Source of the DNA: Amycolatopsis tucumanensis
GTDB lineage: Bacteria; Actinomycetota; Actinomycetes; Mycobacteriales; Pseudonocardiaceae
Direction: 5' to 3'
DNA: 64,000 nucleotides
Assembly: GCF_021654135.1 (NCBI RefSeq)
Contig: NZ_JAKGSD010000005.1
Coordinates: forward strand, 1 to 64,000
This document shows, in pieces, positions 16,822-25,693 of the stretch. How positions within the stretch are numbered: the first letter of the stretch is position 1; every line of letters starts with the position of its first letter. The translations under genes were made by a program, and so were the position numbers. The notes beneath the pieces were generated by a model. The model was not told where the DNA came from and ran no database searches. It saw only the letters and a program-made list of their open reading frames with translations.

Positions 16822-18171
16822 TCAGCCCGGCAACCGGATCGTCAGCGGGGGCACCCGCACGCTCAGACCATCCGACCGGACGAGCCCGCTCTCGGCCCGC
16901 GGGTTGACCACGACCTCGCCGCCGGGCGCGCTGAACTGGACCAGGTTCGCGGGGCGCTGCACGTCGACCAGCCCCTCGCGCAACCGCGGCGCCAGCCACG
17001 TCCACGCGGCGGTCAGGCTCGTCGGCCGCAGCACGTTCGTGCCGGGCCGCGCCGCGGACCACAACGCGGCGTAGGGCAGGTCGTCGCTGGCCTCCGGTTG
17101 CCACAGCAGCATCGCGGCCGCGCCGGCCTCGGCGGCCCGGGCCACCGCGTCCAGCGTGGCCACCGCCCGCGCCTGGTCCACCGGCACCGTGTCCTCGGCG
17201 CTCTCGGCGGTGGACCGGGTCCTGGCGGGCGGGGGAGCGGTCTCCGGGTAGAACTCCGACCACCACACCGGCAGCCCGGTGAGGCTGCGTGCCCAGCGGG
17301 TCGCGTCGGCGTAGAGCTGGCTCGCCTTGTCCGGCGTGGTGATCAGGCCCTTGTCCCGGGTGCCGGTGGAGGCGTCCAGCGCGACGAAGTCGGCGCCGTG
17401 CTTGTGCTGGTTCCAGTACTCCACGACGTCCAGCGACCGCTGGTCCACCACGCCGTACGGGCCGCGCATCTCCGACGGGTGATCCGTGGCGGCGGCCGAG
17501 GACCAGGTGTTCAGCACGACGTACGGGCCGCCGATCAGCGCGTCCGGCCGCACCGCCTTCACCGCGTCGTAGACCTGGTTGTACAGGTCGGTGTAGCCCT
17601 TCACGTCCCAGGCGCCCGCCTCGGCGTCCCAGAACCCCTTGAGCTCGTTCCACACCTGGAAGTACCTGACCTGCGGGTAGCGCTTCGCGACCGTCGCGGA
17701 CAGGCGCGCGAAGTCGTCGAAGTGCGCGGGCAGCGGGGCGGCGGCCAGGTCGTCCCAGTCGGTCGTGCCGGGCGGGCCGCCCTTCATCCAGTCGGGCGCG
17801 CAGCACAGGGTGATCACCGGGGTGCCGCCGGTGCGCTCGATCAGGTCCATCCGCTCGTCCAGGCGGGACCAGTCGAAGCTGCCTGGCGCCGGCTCGGGAT
17901 TGCCCACGCCGAAGCCCATGATGTGCTGGTTCTGCAGCATCGGGGTGGCGCCGAGGATCTGTTCCCCACTCGTGCGCTGCCCGGGTGTGAGCCACGAGTC
18001 GAGGCTGTACTGTGCGTGCGTCACGCCGAGTACGAGCCCATCCCCGGCGCCGGGCAGCAGCGTCACGGCCGGTGGCACCGGGGGGTCGTCCCGATCAGCC
18101 GGAGGCCAGCCGCCGAACAGCCCCACCACGAGCAGGGCAACCATCGCCAAGATCCCCACGCGTGCCAGCAT
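16822..18171 (-). CDS. Exported clan GH-A glycoside hydrolase (GH39/PslG-like)
   Basis: The 449 aa protein begins with a hydrophobic signal or anchor (residues 1-21), so it acts outside the membrane. It has a TIM-barrel hydrolase signature: the acid/base glutamate in YFQVWNELKGFW (E176) and the probable nucleophile in PVWWSEFYPE (E306), spaced as in GH39-type enzymes. PslG, an enzyme of this type encoded inside the Pseudomonas psl cluster, trims its own exopolysaccharide. The placement here within a polysaccharide locus suggests a similar processing role, which is an inference. It is divergent from the glycosyltransferase gene at 18228, with 56 bp between them for both promoters. Confidence 0.8.
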   Translation of the reverse strand: MLARVGILAMVALLVVGLFGGWPPADRDDPPVPPAVTLLPGAGDGLVLGVTHAQYSLDSWLTPGQRTSGEQILGATPMLQNQHIMGFGVGNPEPAPGSFDWSRLDERMDLIERTGGTPVITLCCAPDWMKGGPPGTTDWDDLAAAPLPAHFDDFARLSATVAKRYPQVRYFQVWNELKGFWDAEAGAWDVKGYTDLYNQVYDAVKAVRPDALIGGPYVVLNTWSSAAATDHPSEMRGPYGVVDQRSLDVVEYWNQHKHGADFVALDASTGTRDKGLITTPDKASQLYADATRWARSLTGLPVWWSEFYPETAPPPARTRSTAESAEDTVPVDQARAVATLDAVARAAEAGAAAMLLWQPEASDDLPYAALWSAARPGTNVLRPTSLTAAWTWLAPRLREGLVDVQRPANLVQFSAPGGEVVVNPRAESGLVRSDGLSVRVPPLTIRLPG

Positions 18172-18227
18172 GCGTGACCCATCACCGTTTTGCCTGTTCA
18201 GAGCTACACCCGGAAGGGGGAAAAGCA

Positions 18228-19064
18228 GTGAGCGCGGCCGCGGTCTCCGTGTGCGTCCCCGCCTACCAGTCCGGCCGGTACATCGCCGACACCGTCTCCA
18301 GCGTCCTTTCCCAGACCTTCGACGACTTCGAGCTCGTCGTACTGGACAACGCCTCGACCGACGAGACCCCGGACGTCCTGCGGGGCTTCGCCGATCCGCG
18401 GCTCAAGGTGCTCCGCAACGACCGCGTCCTGCCGCTGGCGGAGAACTGGAACCGCGTGGTGGCCGAATCTAGCGGCCGCTTCGTGAAGCTGGTGTGCGCT
18501 GACGACCTGCTGCACCCCGACTGCCTGCGCCGCCAGTACGAGGTGCTGGCGACCGACCCGGCCATCGCGCTGGTGTGCTCGCGCCGCGACATGATCAACG
18601 AGACCGGCGAGGTGCTCGCCGCGAACCGGGGGCTGCGCGGGCTGATCGGCCGCCACGAGGCGAGCACGGTGATCCGCAAGGTCGTCCGGCACGGCGGCAA
18701 CCCGCTCGGCGAGCCCGGCGGCGCGCTGTTCCGCCGCGCGCAGTTCGACGCGGTCGGCGGGTGGGACGCGCGCTGGAAGTTCCCGATGGACCTGGCGCTG
18801 TGGATCGGCCTGCTGGGCCACGGCGACTTCTTCGGTCAGCGCGAGTCGCTGGCGGCGTTCCGGATCGGGCGGGACTCCCTGTCGGCGCGGGCCCAGCGCG
18901 CGGAGTACGCCGAGCAGCGCGCGTTGTCCGAGGGGCTGGCCAGCGATCCGGTGTGGGGCGTGCGGCCGGTCGACCGGCTCGTCGGCGCGGCGATGGCGCC
19001 GGGCGCGCGGCTGCGGCGGCAGGCGCTGTTCCTGGTCGCGAAGCGGCAGGGCGAGCGGGGCTAG
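18228..19064 (+). CDS. Family 2 glycosyltransferase
   Basis: The 278 aa protein has a single GT-A domain starting at VSVCVPAYQSGRYIADTVSSV. The donor-binding VLDNASTDETPDV follows near residue 39, and the metal site appears as CADDLLHPDC near 88. AGGGGGAA six bases upstream supports GTG 18228 against the longer open frame. Its position next to the two exported hydrolases places it with the polysaccharide locus, but a short intergenic region separates it from the main operon. The transferred sugar is unknown. Confidence 0.85.
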   Translation: MSAAAVSVCVPAYQSGRYIADTVSSVLSQTFDDFELVVLDNASTDETPDVLRGFADPRLKVLRNDRVLPLAENWNRVVAESSGRFVKLVCADDLLHPDCLRRQYEVLATDPAIALVCSRRDMINETGEVLAANRGLRGLIGRHEASTVIRKVVRHGGNPLGEPGGALFRRAQFDAVGGWDARWKFPMDLALWIGLLGHGDFFGQRESLAAFRIGRDSLSARAQRAEYAEQRALSEGLASDPVWGVRPVDRLVGAAMAPGARLRRQALFLVAKRQGERG

Positions 19065-19100
19065 ATCAACCACCCGTACGGGGGACGATAAGTTGTCGCC

Positions 19101-19907
19101 GTGGTGCGTCGCGTAGTCATCCTGATCGCCTGCGTAGTACTCGTGGGTGTCGCGATCCTCGCCGTCCGGGTGACCTCCGAGCGCTTCGACGACTCGGGCG
19201 AGGAGGCCTCGCCGACCGTGATCACCGAGGCGCCGAGCACCGCCGTGATCACCCCGGAGCGCTCCGACGAGGCCGCGGTCAACTACGGCTGGCGGCTGAC
19301 CGCGCAGGACGACTTCGACGGCCGCCGGGTGAACACCGCGAACTGGGAGATCTACCAGGGCCACAACCCGGTCTCGGGCGAGAACCTGAGCGCGGACCAG
19401 TGCGTGGTCCGCGGCGGCACGCTCACGCTCGTCGGCGACGGTGACGACACTGCGGCCACCTGCGGCATCGCTTGGCACGACGACCAGACCTACGGCCGTT
19501 GGGAGGTCCGCGCGCGCTTCCCGGCGCCCGCCGACCCCGACTTCAACCCGGTGCTGCTGCTGTGGCCGGAGAGCGACACCAACACCGACGGCGAGATCGA
19601 CTTCGCCGAGATCTACGACCCCGCCCGCCAGTACGTGGAGAGCTGGCTGCACGGCCCGGGCAACATCGACGCCGGCCACACGCGCAAGGACCTCGACATC
19701 ACCCAGTGGCACAACTACGCCGTGGAGTGGCAGCCCGACCACGTCACCTGCTACATCGACGGCCTCGCGTGGGCGACCTACGGCACGCCCGGCACCATCC
19801 CGAGCGAGCCGATGCACCTGGTCATCCAGCAGAACCACAACCGGCACAAGCCGACGGCGCCGATCCGCAGCACGGCCGAGGTCGACTGGGTGCGCGTCTA
19901 CGAGTGA
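19101..19907 (+). CDS. Exported GH16-family glycan hydrolase
   Basis: The 268 aa protein has an N-terminal membrane segment (residues 4-23) and a short acidic/threonine-rich linker to residue 60. The GH16 jelly-roll follows, with YGRWEVRARFPAP and the catalytic signature DGEIDFAEI (E165 nucleophile, D167, E170 acid/base). GH16 enzymes cut or transglycosylate beta-1,3- or beta-1,4-glucans and galactans. The start GTG lies six bases after a TAAGTT -10-like box, so the message is probably leaderless. Substrate is undetermined; remodelling of the locus's own polymer is a reasonable guess. Confidence 0.85.
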   Translation: MVRRVVILIACVVLVGVAILAVRVTSERFDDSGEEASPTVITEAPSTAVITPERSDEAAVNYGWRLTAQDDFDGRRVNTANWEIYQGHNPVSGENLSADQCVVRGGTLTLVGDGDDTAATCGIAWHDDQTYGRWEVRARFPAPADPDFNPVLLLWPESDTNTDGEIDFAEIYDPARQYVESWLHGPGNIDAGHTRKDLDITQWHNYAVEWQPDHVTCYIDGLAWATYGTPGTIPSEPMHLVIQQNHNRHKPTAPIRSTAEVDWVRVYE

Positions 19908-19925
19908 CCATCCGCACACGGGAAA

Positions 19926-19943
19926 TAGTCAAGCGCTCAACTA
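19926..19943 (+). promoter_or_regulatory. MarR-type operator over the nitroreductase promoter
   Basis: TAGTCAAGCGCTCAACTA is an 18-bp palindrome with only the CA pairs mismatched. Its right half (GCTCAACTAGG) is identical to the right half of a site in front of the MarR gene at 24434. TAGGTT at 19942-19947 overlaps it and looks like a -10 element, so binding there would block transcription of the nitroreductase gene. The regulator link is an inference. Confidence 0.5.
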
Positions 19944-19989
19944 GGTTGTGAGGGAGCGAAGGCACAAGATCCGTCCCCCGGGAGTACCC

Positions 19990-20604
19990 ATGACTTCGAC
20001 CGCCAGTCTCGCCGACGCCCTCCACGTGCCGCAGGACGTGCAGGACCTGCTGTTCCGCCAGGCGCGCACCGCGAACTCGTTCTCCGACGAGCCGGTCAGC
20101 GAGGAGCAGATCCAGGCGATCTACGACCTGGTGAAGTGGGCGCCGACGTCGATGAACACCCAGCCGCTGCGCGCGCTGGTGATCCGCACCGAGGAGGGCA
20201 AGCAGCGGCTGCTGCCGCACATGTCCGAAGGCAACCGCGCCAAGACCGCGAGCGCCCCGGTGACCGTCGTGCTGGCCGCCGACACCGACTTCCACGAGAA
20301 CCTGCCCAAGACCTTCCCGCACAAGCCGGACGCGAAGGACCTCTTCGCCGACGAGACCGGCCGCGAGGGCTTCGCCCGCCTGAACTCCCTGCTGCAGGTC
20401 GGCTACTTCATCATCGGCGTGCGCGCCGCCGGGCTGGCCGCCGGCCCGATGACCGGCTTCGACGCCGCCGGGGTGGACAAGGAGTTCTTCGCCGACCGCA
20501 ACTGGAAGTCCCTGGTCGTGGTGAACGTCGGCAAGCCGGGTGAGAACCCGTGGTTCGACCGGCTGCCCCGCCTGGACTACGACGAGGTCGTCGAGACCGT
20601 CTGA
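19990..20604 (+). CDS. Nitroreductase-family protein (RutE/malonic semialdehyde reductase type)
   Basis: The 204 aa FMN-dependent oxidoreductase has the family's N-terminal [15 protein letters not shown] and the FMN-contact segment [10 protein letters not shown] near residue 50. The late [21 protein letters not shown] block is typical of the RutE/HadB-type subgroup. ATG 19990 lies 8 bases after GGGAG. These enzymes reduce nitroaromatics, quinones or semialdehydes with NAD(P)H. The physiological substrate is unknown. The upstream palindrome suggests control by the MarR protein encoded about 4.4 kb downstream. Confidence 0.85.
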   Translation: MTSTASLADALHVPQDVQDLLFRQARTANSFSDEPVSEEQIQAIYDLVKWAPTSMNTQPLRALVIRTEEGKQRLLPHMSEGNRAKTASAPVTVVLAADTDFHENLPKTFPHKPDAKDLFADETGREGFARLNSLLQVGYFIIGVRAAGLAAGPMTGFDAAGVDKEFFADRNWKSLVVVNVGKPGENPWFDRLPRLDYDEVVETV

Positions 20605-20678
20605 AGTCCCTCGCGGAAGGCCGCGCGCGGGCGGCGGATAGCATCGGTGGGACATCACTTCGTTCGAAGGAGCCCATC

Positions 20679-22706
20679 GTGAACCAGCCGTCGTCCGCCG
20701 CAGCCGCACCCGCCGCCAGCGTGGTGGTGCCGGCCGGGACCACGGCCGGTGCCGCGATCCGCGAGGCGGGCCTGCCGACCAAGGGGGCCGACGCGATCGT
20801 CGTCGTCCGCGACGCCGACGGGCGCCTGCGCGACCTGGCGTGGGCGCCTGACGCGGACGCCTCCGTGGAGCCCGTCGCGGCGAACACCGAGGACGGCCGC
20901 AGCGTCATCCGCCACTCCGCGGCGCACGTGCTCGCCCAGGCGGTGCAGCAGCAGTTCCCGGAGGCCAAGCTCGGCATCGGCCCGCCCGTGAAGGACGGCT
21001 TCTACTACGACTTCCTCGTCGACAAGCCGTTCACCCCGGAAGACCTGCAGGCGCTGGAGAAGCGCATGAAGCAGATCATCAAGGGGGCGCAGCAGTTCTC
21101 CCGCCGCCGCTTCGACTCGGTCGACCAGGCGCGCGAGGAGCTCGCCGGCGAGCCGTTCAAGCTCGAGCTCATCGACCTCAAGTCTGATGTGGACACCTCC
21201 GAGGTGATGGAGGTCGGCGGCGGCGAGCTGACGATCTACGACAACCTCGACCCGCGCACCAAGGAGCGCGTGTGGAGCGACCTGTGCCGCGGCCCGCACG
21301 TGCCCACCACGAAGTTCATCCCGGCGTTCAAGCTGACCCGCGTGGCCGCCGCGTACTGGCGCGGCAGTGAGAAGAACCCGCAGCTGCAGCGCATCTACGG
21401 CACCGCGTGGGAGTCGGCCGAGGCGCAGGACGCCTACCTGGAGCGGCTGGCCGAGGCGGAGCGCCGCGACCACCGCCGCCTCGGCGCGGAGCTGGACCTG
21501 TTCTCCTTCCCGGAGGAGATCGGCTCCGGCCTGCCGGTGTTCCACCCCAAGGGCGGCATCATCCGCCGCGAGCTGGAGAACTACTCGCGCCGCCGTCACG
21601 AGGAGTCCGGCTACGAGTTCGTCAACACCCCGCACATCACCAAGAGCGGGCTGTTCTACACCTCGGGCCACCTGCCCTACTACGCCGACACGATGTTCCC
21701 GCCGCTGCCCCTGGAGGGCGAGGAGTACTACCTCAAGGCGATGAACTGCCCGATGCACCACCTGATCTTCAAGTCGCGCGGGCGGTCCTACCGGGAGCTG
21801 CCGCTGCGGCTGTTCGAGTTCGGCACGGTGTACCGGTACGAGAAGTCCGGTGTGGTGCACGGCCTGACCCGCGTGCGCGGGCTGACCATGGACGACTCGC
21901 ACATCTACTGCACCCAGGAGCAGATGCCGGGCGAGCTGCGGTCGCTGCTGCGGTTCGTGCTCGACCTGCTGGCCGACTACGGCCTGTCCGACTTCTACCT
22001 GGAGCTGTCCACCCGCGGTGACTCGGACAAGTTCATCGGCTCCGACGAGGAGTGGGAGGAGGCCACCGAGACGCTGCGGCAGGCCGCCGTCGACTCCGGA
22101 CTGGAACTGGTGCCGGACCCGGGCGGCGCGGCCTACTACGGCCCGAAGATCTCGGTGCAGGCCAAGGACGCCATCGGCCGGTCCTGGCAGATGTCGACCA
22201 TTCAGCTGGACTTCAACCACCCCAAGCGGTTCGAGCTGACCTACACCGCCGCCGACGGCAGCCGCAAGCAGCCGGTGGTCATCCACCGCGCGTTGTTCGG
22301 CTCGATCGAGCGGTTCTTCGGCGTGCTCACCGAGCACTACGCCGGCGCGTTCCCGGCGTGGCTGGCGCCGGTGCAGGTGGTCGGCATCCCGATCGCCGAC
22401 GAGCACGCCGAGCACCTGCGCGGCGTGGAGAAGGCGTTGCGCGCCAAGGGGATCCGCGTCGAGGTGGACACCAGCGACGACCGGATGCAGAAGAAGATCC
22501 GCACCCACACCACGCAGAAGGTGCCGTTCATGGTGCTGGCCGGCGCCAAGGACGTGGAGGCGGGCGCGGTGTCGTTCCGGTTCCGGGACGGCAGCCAGAT
22601 CAACGGGGTGCCGGTGGCCGACGCGGTGGAGGCCATCACGAGCTGGGTCGAGCGGAGGGAGAACAGCTCGCCGACGGCCGAGGCGCTGAAGGCGGTCCTG
22701 CCTTGA
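20679..22706 (+). CDS. thrS: Threonyl-tRNA synthetase
   Basis: The 675 aa enzyme charges tRNA-Thr with threonine. It has an N-terminal TGS domain (about residues 12-75), the second additional domain with the [11 protein letters not shown] metal-site motif near 88-98, and the class II core: [11 protein letters not shown], the zinc cysteine in AMNCPMHH near 363 and motif 2 [13 protein letters not shown]. The C-terminal anticodon-binding domain starts near [14 protein letters not shown] 20679 follows GAAGGAG. Its stop overlaps the TTG of the HIT gene, the order seen in mycobacteria (thrS followed by the HIT phosphorylase). Confidence 0.97.
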   Translation: MNQPSSAAAAPAASVVVPAGTTAGAAIREAGLPTKGADAIVVVRDADGRLRDLAWAPDADASVEPVAANTEDGRSVIRHSAAHVLAQAVQQQFPEAKLGIGPPVKDGFYYDFLVDKPFTPEDLQALEKRMKQIIKGAQQFSRRRFDSVDQAREELAGEPFKLELIDLKSDVDTSEVMEVGGGELTIYDNLDPRTKERVWSDLCRGPHVPTTKFIPAFKLTRVAAAYWRGSEKNPQLQRIYGTAWESAEAQDAYLERLAEAERRDHRRLGAELDLFSFPEEIGSGLPVFHPKGGIIRRELENYSRRRHEESGYEFVNTPHITKSGLFYTSGHLPYYADTMFPPLPLEGEEYYLKAMNCPMHHLIFKSRGRSYRELPLRLFEFGTVYRYEKSGVVHGLTRVRGLTMDDSHIYCTQEQMPGELRSLLRFVLDLLADYGLSDFYLELSTRGDSDKFIGSDEEWEEATETLRQAAVDSGLELVPDPGGAAYYGPKISVQAKDAIGRSWQMSTIQLDFNHPKRFELTYTAADGSRKQPVVIHRALFGSIERFFGVLTEHYAGAFPAWLAPVQVVGIPIADEHAEHLRGVEKALRAKGIRVEVDTSDDRMQKKIRTHTTQKVPFMVLAGAKDVEAGAVSFRFRDGSQINGVPVADAVEAITSWVERRENSSPTAEALKAVLP

Positions 22707-23251
22707 CCGAGCCGGAGCTGGTGGGCCAGGACGGCGTCGGGGTGCCGGACGCGTTGCAGCGCCTGTGGACCCCGCACCGGCTCGCCTACGTGCAGGGGCA
22801 GGACAAGCCGGAGGGCGACGAGCCCGAGGGGTGCCCGTTCTGCCGCCTGCTCGGCATGGACGACGCCGACGCGCTGATCCTGGCCCGCGGTGAGCACGTC
22901 TGGGCGGTGCTGAACCTGTACCCCTACAACCCGGGACACCTGATGGTGCTGCCGTACCGGCACGTGGCGGACTACCCGGACCTGACGCCGGAGGAGACGC
23001 GGGAGCTGGCGGAGTTCACCCAGCACGCGATGAAGGTGGTGCGGTCGGTGTCCGGGGCGCACGGGTTCAACATCGGGATGAACCAGGGCGTGATCGCGGG
23101 CGCCGGCATCGCGGCGCACCTGCACCAGCACCTGGTGCCGCGCTGGGGCGGCGACGCGAACTTCATGCCGGTGATCGGCCAGACGAAGGTGCTGCCCCAG
23201 CTGCTCGGCGAAACGCGCGAGCTGCTCTCGGACGCCTGGAAGCGAGTCTAG
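22703..23251 (+). CDS. HIT-family protein, AP4A phosphorylase-like
   Basis: The 182 aa histidine-triad protein contains [15 protein letters not shown] near residue 139, whose HLHQH is the catalytic triad motif, and a CPFCR pair near 50. The genomic position after thrS and before the PI-phosphate synthase genes matches Rv2613c of M. tuberculosis, characterised as a diadenosine tetraphosphate phosphorylase. The TTG start overlaps the thrS stop codon. The last base of its stop codon coincides with the first base of the IS-like terminal repeat at 23251, so the insertion reaches right up to the gene. Confidence 0.85.
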   Translation: MTEPELVGQDGVGVPDALQRLWTPHRLAYVQGQDKPEGDEPEGCPFCRLLGMDDADALILARGEHVWAVLNLYPYNPGHLMVLPYRHVADYPDLTPEETRELAEFTQHAMKVVRSVSGAHGFNIGMNQGVIAGAGIAAHLHQHLVPRWGGDANFMPVIGQTKVLPQLLGETRELLSDAWKRV

Positions 23252-23732
23252 GGAGTGTCCGGTAACTGATCTACCTGCTGGCCTGGTTTGATCTTGGGTG
23301 GCGGGTCACTGTGGCGCGAGCACATCAGCACGCTGCTGGGGCTCGGAAGAAAAGGGGCTGCACGCCCGCCGTCGAGGCGCCCGCGGTCGACGGGGAAGGA
23401 CTCGGCCTGATACCGATGCGGGTGCTGCTCACCGGCGGCCAGGCCGGCGACAACCCCCAACTGGTGCCGCTGCTGGATTGCATCCAGGTGGATCGGGCCG
23501 GGCCGTCCGCGGTGTCGGCCCGAGATGGTCATCGCGGACAAGGCCCAGTCGCATCCCTCGACCCGGCAGGCGATGCGGGACCGGCGAGTCCGATTCACCA
23601 GCCCGGAACGGGAGGACCAGATCGCTCCTCACGCGGCGAAAGGTTCCCGCGGCGGGTGTCTTCCCGCTTTCGATGCCGAGGCCTACCAGCAGCGAAACGT
23701 CGTCTGGCTCAGATGACTTACAGGACACTCCC
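23251..23732 (+). mobile_element. Degenerate IS5-family insertion remnant with terminal inverted repeats
   Basis: The 482-bp segment is bounded by related 22-bp ends. The left end starts GGGAGTGTCC-G-GTAA at 23251, and the right end, read in reverse from 23732, starts GGGAGTGTCC-T-GTAA; 19 of 22 positions match. Inside are pieces of a DDE transposase typical of actinomycete IS5 elements. At under 500 bp it is well short of an intact element of about 850 bp, so it is a deletion derivative that cannot move by itself. No clean target duplication is visible. Confidence 0.8.
23311..23716 (+). pseudogene. Broken IS5-type transposase
   Basis: Two frames carry recognisable transposase pieces. About 23311-23510 encodes RAHQHAAGARKKRG and later LLTGGQAGDNPQLVPLLD, the central part preceding the second catalytic aspartate. 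The frame then shifts, and 23525-23716 encodes MVIADKAQSHPSTRQAM, RVRFTSPEREDQIAPHAAKG and PAFDAEAYQQRNVV, just before the expected third catalytic glutamate. The N-terminus and everything after NVV are missing, and the middle contains a frameshift, so no active enzyme is made. Confidence 0.75.
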
Positions 23733-23739
23733 CAGTAGC

Positions 23740-23780
23740 GCGAAAGGGTCCGGACGGAGTGCCCGTCCGGACCCTTTCGC
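23740..23780 (-). terminator. Strong terminator of the yceI transcript
   Basis: GCGAAAGGGTCCGGACGG (23740-23757) and its perfect complement (23763-23780) form an 18-pair stem with a five-base loop, 11 bases after the YceI stop on the minus strand. It sits between the YceI gene and the IS remnant, and it would stop transcription from either side. Confidence 0.8.
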
Positions 23781-23790
23781 CGCGAGGTTC

Positions 23791-24339
23791 TCAGGCCTGC
23801 AGGCCGGCCTCGATGTTCAGCTCGATCTTCACCTTGTCGCTCACCACGGCGGTCGGGATGCTGGCGCCGACGCCGAAGTCGCTGCGCTTGATCTCGGTGG
23901 TGGCGGAGATGCCGAACACCTTGGTGCCCTCGGCCATGCCGTCGGCGAAGCCGCCGACCTCGGCGGTCAGGGTGACCGGCTTGGTGACGCCGTGCAGGGT
24001 CAGCTCGCCGTCGATGAAGTACTCGCCGTCCTCGGCGCGCACGCCCGTCGACACGAAGGTCAGCGTCGGGAACTGCTCGACGTCCAGGAAGTCGGCGCCC
24101 TTCACGTGCGCGTCGCGGTCGGCGTTCTTCGTGTCGATGCTGCCGGCCTTGATGGTCGCGGTCACCTTTGAGTCCGCGAGGTCGGCGCCGGTCACGATCT
24201 CGCCCTCGACCTCGGCGAAGCGGCCGCGGACCTTGGACACGCCCAGGTGGCGGACGACGAAGTCGACGTCGGAGTGCACCGAGTCGATGGTCCAGGTGCC
24301 CGCGATGTAGCCGGGGATCTCGGTCGTCGAAGCGGTCAT
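23791..24339 (-). CDS. YceI-family lipid-binding-type protein
   Basis: The 182 aa protein has the YceI lipocalin-like barrel: GTWTIDSVHSDVDFVVRHLGVSKVRGRF at the N-terminus, the FLDVEQFPTLTFVST strand and the late FGISATTEIKRSDFGV. YceI proteins bind polyprenoid or amphiphilic molecules; here there is no signal peptide, so it is probably cytosolic. SD GAGGAGA precedes the ATG. It is divergent from the MarR gene, and two near-identical palindromes lie between them. In other bacteria YceI genes beside MarR regulators respond to stress or organic hydroperoxides, which is a family-level analogy only. Confidence 0.9.
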   Translation of the reverse strand: MTASTTEIPGYIAGTWTIDSVHSDVDFVVRHLGVSKVRGRFAEVEGEIVTGADLADSKVTATIKAGSIDTKNADRDAHVKGADFLDVEQFPTLTFVSTGVRAEDGEYFIDGELTLHGVTKPVTLTAEVGGFADGMAEGTKVFGISATTEIKRSDFGVGASIPTAVVSDKVKIELNIEAGLQA

Positions 24340-24365
24340 GTGCTTGTCTCCTCACAACGAAGCTT

Positions 24366-24415
24366 GGTTGAGCCCTCAACCACACCTTAGCGAAGAGATG
24401 GTTGAGGGCTCAACT
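24366..24415. promoter_or_regulatory. Twin MarR operators in the yceI-marR divergent promoter
   Basis: GGTTGAGCCCTCAACC at 24366-24381 is a perfect palindrome, and GGTTGAGGGCTCAACT at 24400-24415 is nearly so, with centres 34 bp apart. On the minus strand TTGAGC (24413-24408) and TAAGGT (24389-24384) form a -35/-10 pair with 18-bp spacing for yceI. The first palindrome covers the expected start point and the second the -35. On the plus strand TACTAT at 24421-24426 is a -10 for marR. Both genes are thus positioned for repression by the MarR product. Confidence 0.65.
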
Positions 24416-24433
24416 AGGGCTACTATGTGAGAC

Positions 24434-24940
24434 ATGTCCGAACCGCGATGGCTCAGCGAAGACGAACAGCGTGTGTGGCGCTCGTTCTCGGTCGCCGTCA
24501 CCATGCTGCGCGGCCACGTGGATTCCCAGCTCCAGCGCGACGCCCGCATGCCGCACACCTACTACGAGGTCCTCGTCGTGCTGTCCGAGGCGCCCGGCCG
24601 CACGCTGCGGATGAGCGAACTGGCCGAGAAGTGCCATTCGTCACGCAGCCGGCTCTCCCACGCGGTCGCCCGCCTGGAGGCCAACGGCTGGGTGCGCCGC
24701 GACAGCTGCGGCACCGACAAGCGCGGCTCGTTCGCGAAGCTGACCGACCGGGGCTTCGCCGCGCTCGAAGCCGCAGCTCCCGGGCACGTCGAGGCCGTAC
24801 GCGAGGCCCTGTTCGACGCGCTCACCCCGGACCAGGTGCGCGCGCTGGGGGAGATCTCCGACGCGATCCGCGACAAGCTCACGCCCCGCTGCGCGGAAGC
24901 CGTCGCGGCCGAGGAAGCCCGGCTGGACCGCCTCGCCTGA
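24434..24940 (+). CDS. MarR-family transcriptional regulator
   Basis: The 168 aa protein has the MarR winged-helix dimer fold. The DNA-recognition part is LRMSELAEKCHSSRSRLSHAVARLEANGWV (about residues 57-86), and the wing contains RDSCGTDKRGSFAKLT. Two cysteines (C66 near the recognition helix and C91 in the wing) could sense oxidants, although this is speculative. The ATG lies only 7 bases after TACTAT, so the transcript is probably leaderless. The regulator likely binds the palindromes upstream of itself, of yceI and of the nitroreductase gene at 19990. Confidence 0.88.
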   Translation: MSEPRWLSEDEQRVWRSFSVAVTMLRGHVDSQLQRDARMPHTYYEVLVVLSEAPGRTLRMSELAEKCHSSRSRLSHAVARLEANGWVRRDSCGTDKRGSFAKLTDRGFAALEAAAPGHVEAVREALFDALTPDQVRALGEISDAIRDKLTPRCAEAVAAEEARLDRLA

Positions 24941-25084
24941 GGGCGCGCGGCGCCTTGGGCGCGCCGCGTCACCGGAGCGTCGTAGCGGGTGGATAGGCTG
25001 CGGTCAGCAAACCGACCCCGCAGCCCCAGGTGGAACGCCGAGAGCGATGGACATGCCCGCCGATACCGCCACCCCGACGATCTG

Positions 25085-25693
25085 ATGCTGAACATCTTCG
25101 CGCGAGCGTCCGTCTCGCGAGCCCTGGACCCGCTCGGCCACGCGCTGGTGCGGGCCGGGCTGACCCCGAACGCGATGACCATGATCGGCACGGCCGGCGC
25201 GATCGCCTGTGCCCTGGTGTTCTTCCCGAACGGGATGCTGCTCGCCGGCACGTTCACCGTGTGGGGCTTCGCGATGCTCGACCTGCTCGACGGCGCGATG
25301 GCCCGCGCCCGCGGCTACGGCACCCCGTTCGGCGCGACGCTGGACGCGACCTGCGACCGGCTCGCCGACGGCGCCCTGTTCGCCGGCATCGCGTGGTGGT
25401 GCTTCGCGGTCGAGCACAACCTGCGCGCCGCGGCGGCCTGCCTGATCTGCCTCGTGCTGGCGCAGGTGATCTCCTACATCAAGGCCCGCGCCGAGGCCGA
25501 GGGTCTCAAGGCCGACGGCGGGCTGGTCGAGCGCGCCGAGCGGCTGATCATCGCGCTCGTCGGCACCGGGCTGGAGGGCCTCGGTGTGCCGTTCGCCGTC
25601 GAGGGCACGCTGTGGCTGCTCGCCGCGGGCTCGATCGTCACCACGGTCCAGCGGATGCTGGCCGTCGCCGCCTCCGCCAGGGAGGCGGGCTGA
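25085..25693 (+). CDS. pgsA: Phosphatidylinositol phosphate synthase (CDP-alcohol phosphatidyltransferase)
   Basis: The 202 aa, roughly six-helix membrane enzyme has the complete CDP-alcohol phosphotransferase signature: D66, DG at 69-70, AR at 73-74, G83, D87 and D91. It condenses CDP-diacylglycerol with inositol phosphate, the first step of PI and PIM synthesis in actinobacteria. ATG 25085 gives the family-length N-terminus (MLNIFARASVSRALDP); the longer frame upstream has no homology. The order HIT - this gene - acyltransferase - pimA matches the mycobacterial cluster. The stop overlaps the acyltransferase start by one base. Confidence 0.92.
   Translation: MLNIFARASVSRALDPLGHALVRAGLTPNAMTMIGTAGAIACALVFFPNGMLLAGTFTVWGFAMLDLLDGAMARARGYGTPFGATLDATCDRLADGALFAGIAWWCFAVEHNLRAAAACLICLVLAQVISYIKARAEAEGLKADGGLVERAERLIIALVGTGLEGLGVPFAVEGTLWLLAAGSIVTTVQRMLAVAASAREAG

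Noticed and set aside
23251..23790. A CRISPR or integrative element near the IS remnant
   Set aside because: Only one pair of inverted ends and transposase fragments are present. There are no regularly spaced repeats, integrase or tRNA-flanking duplication.
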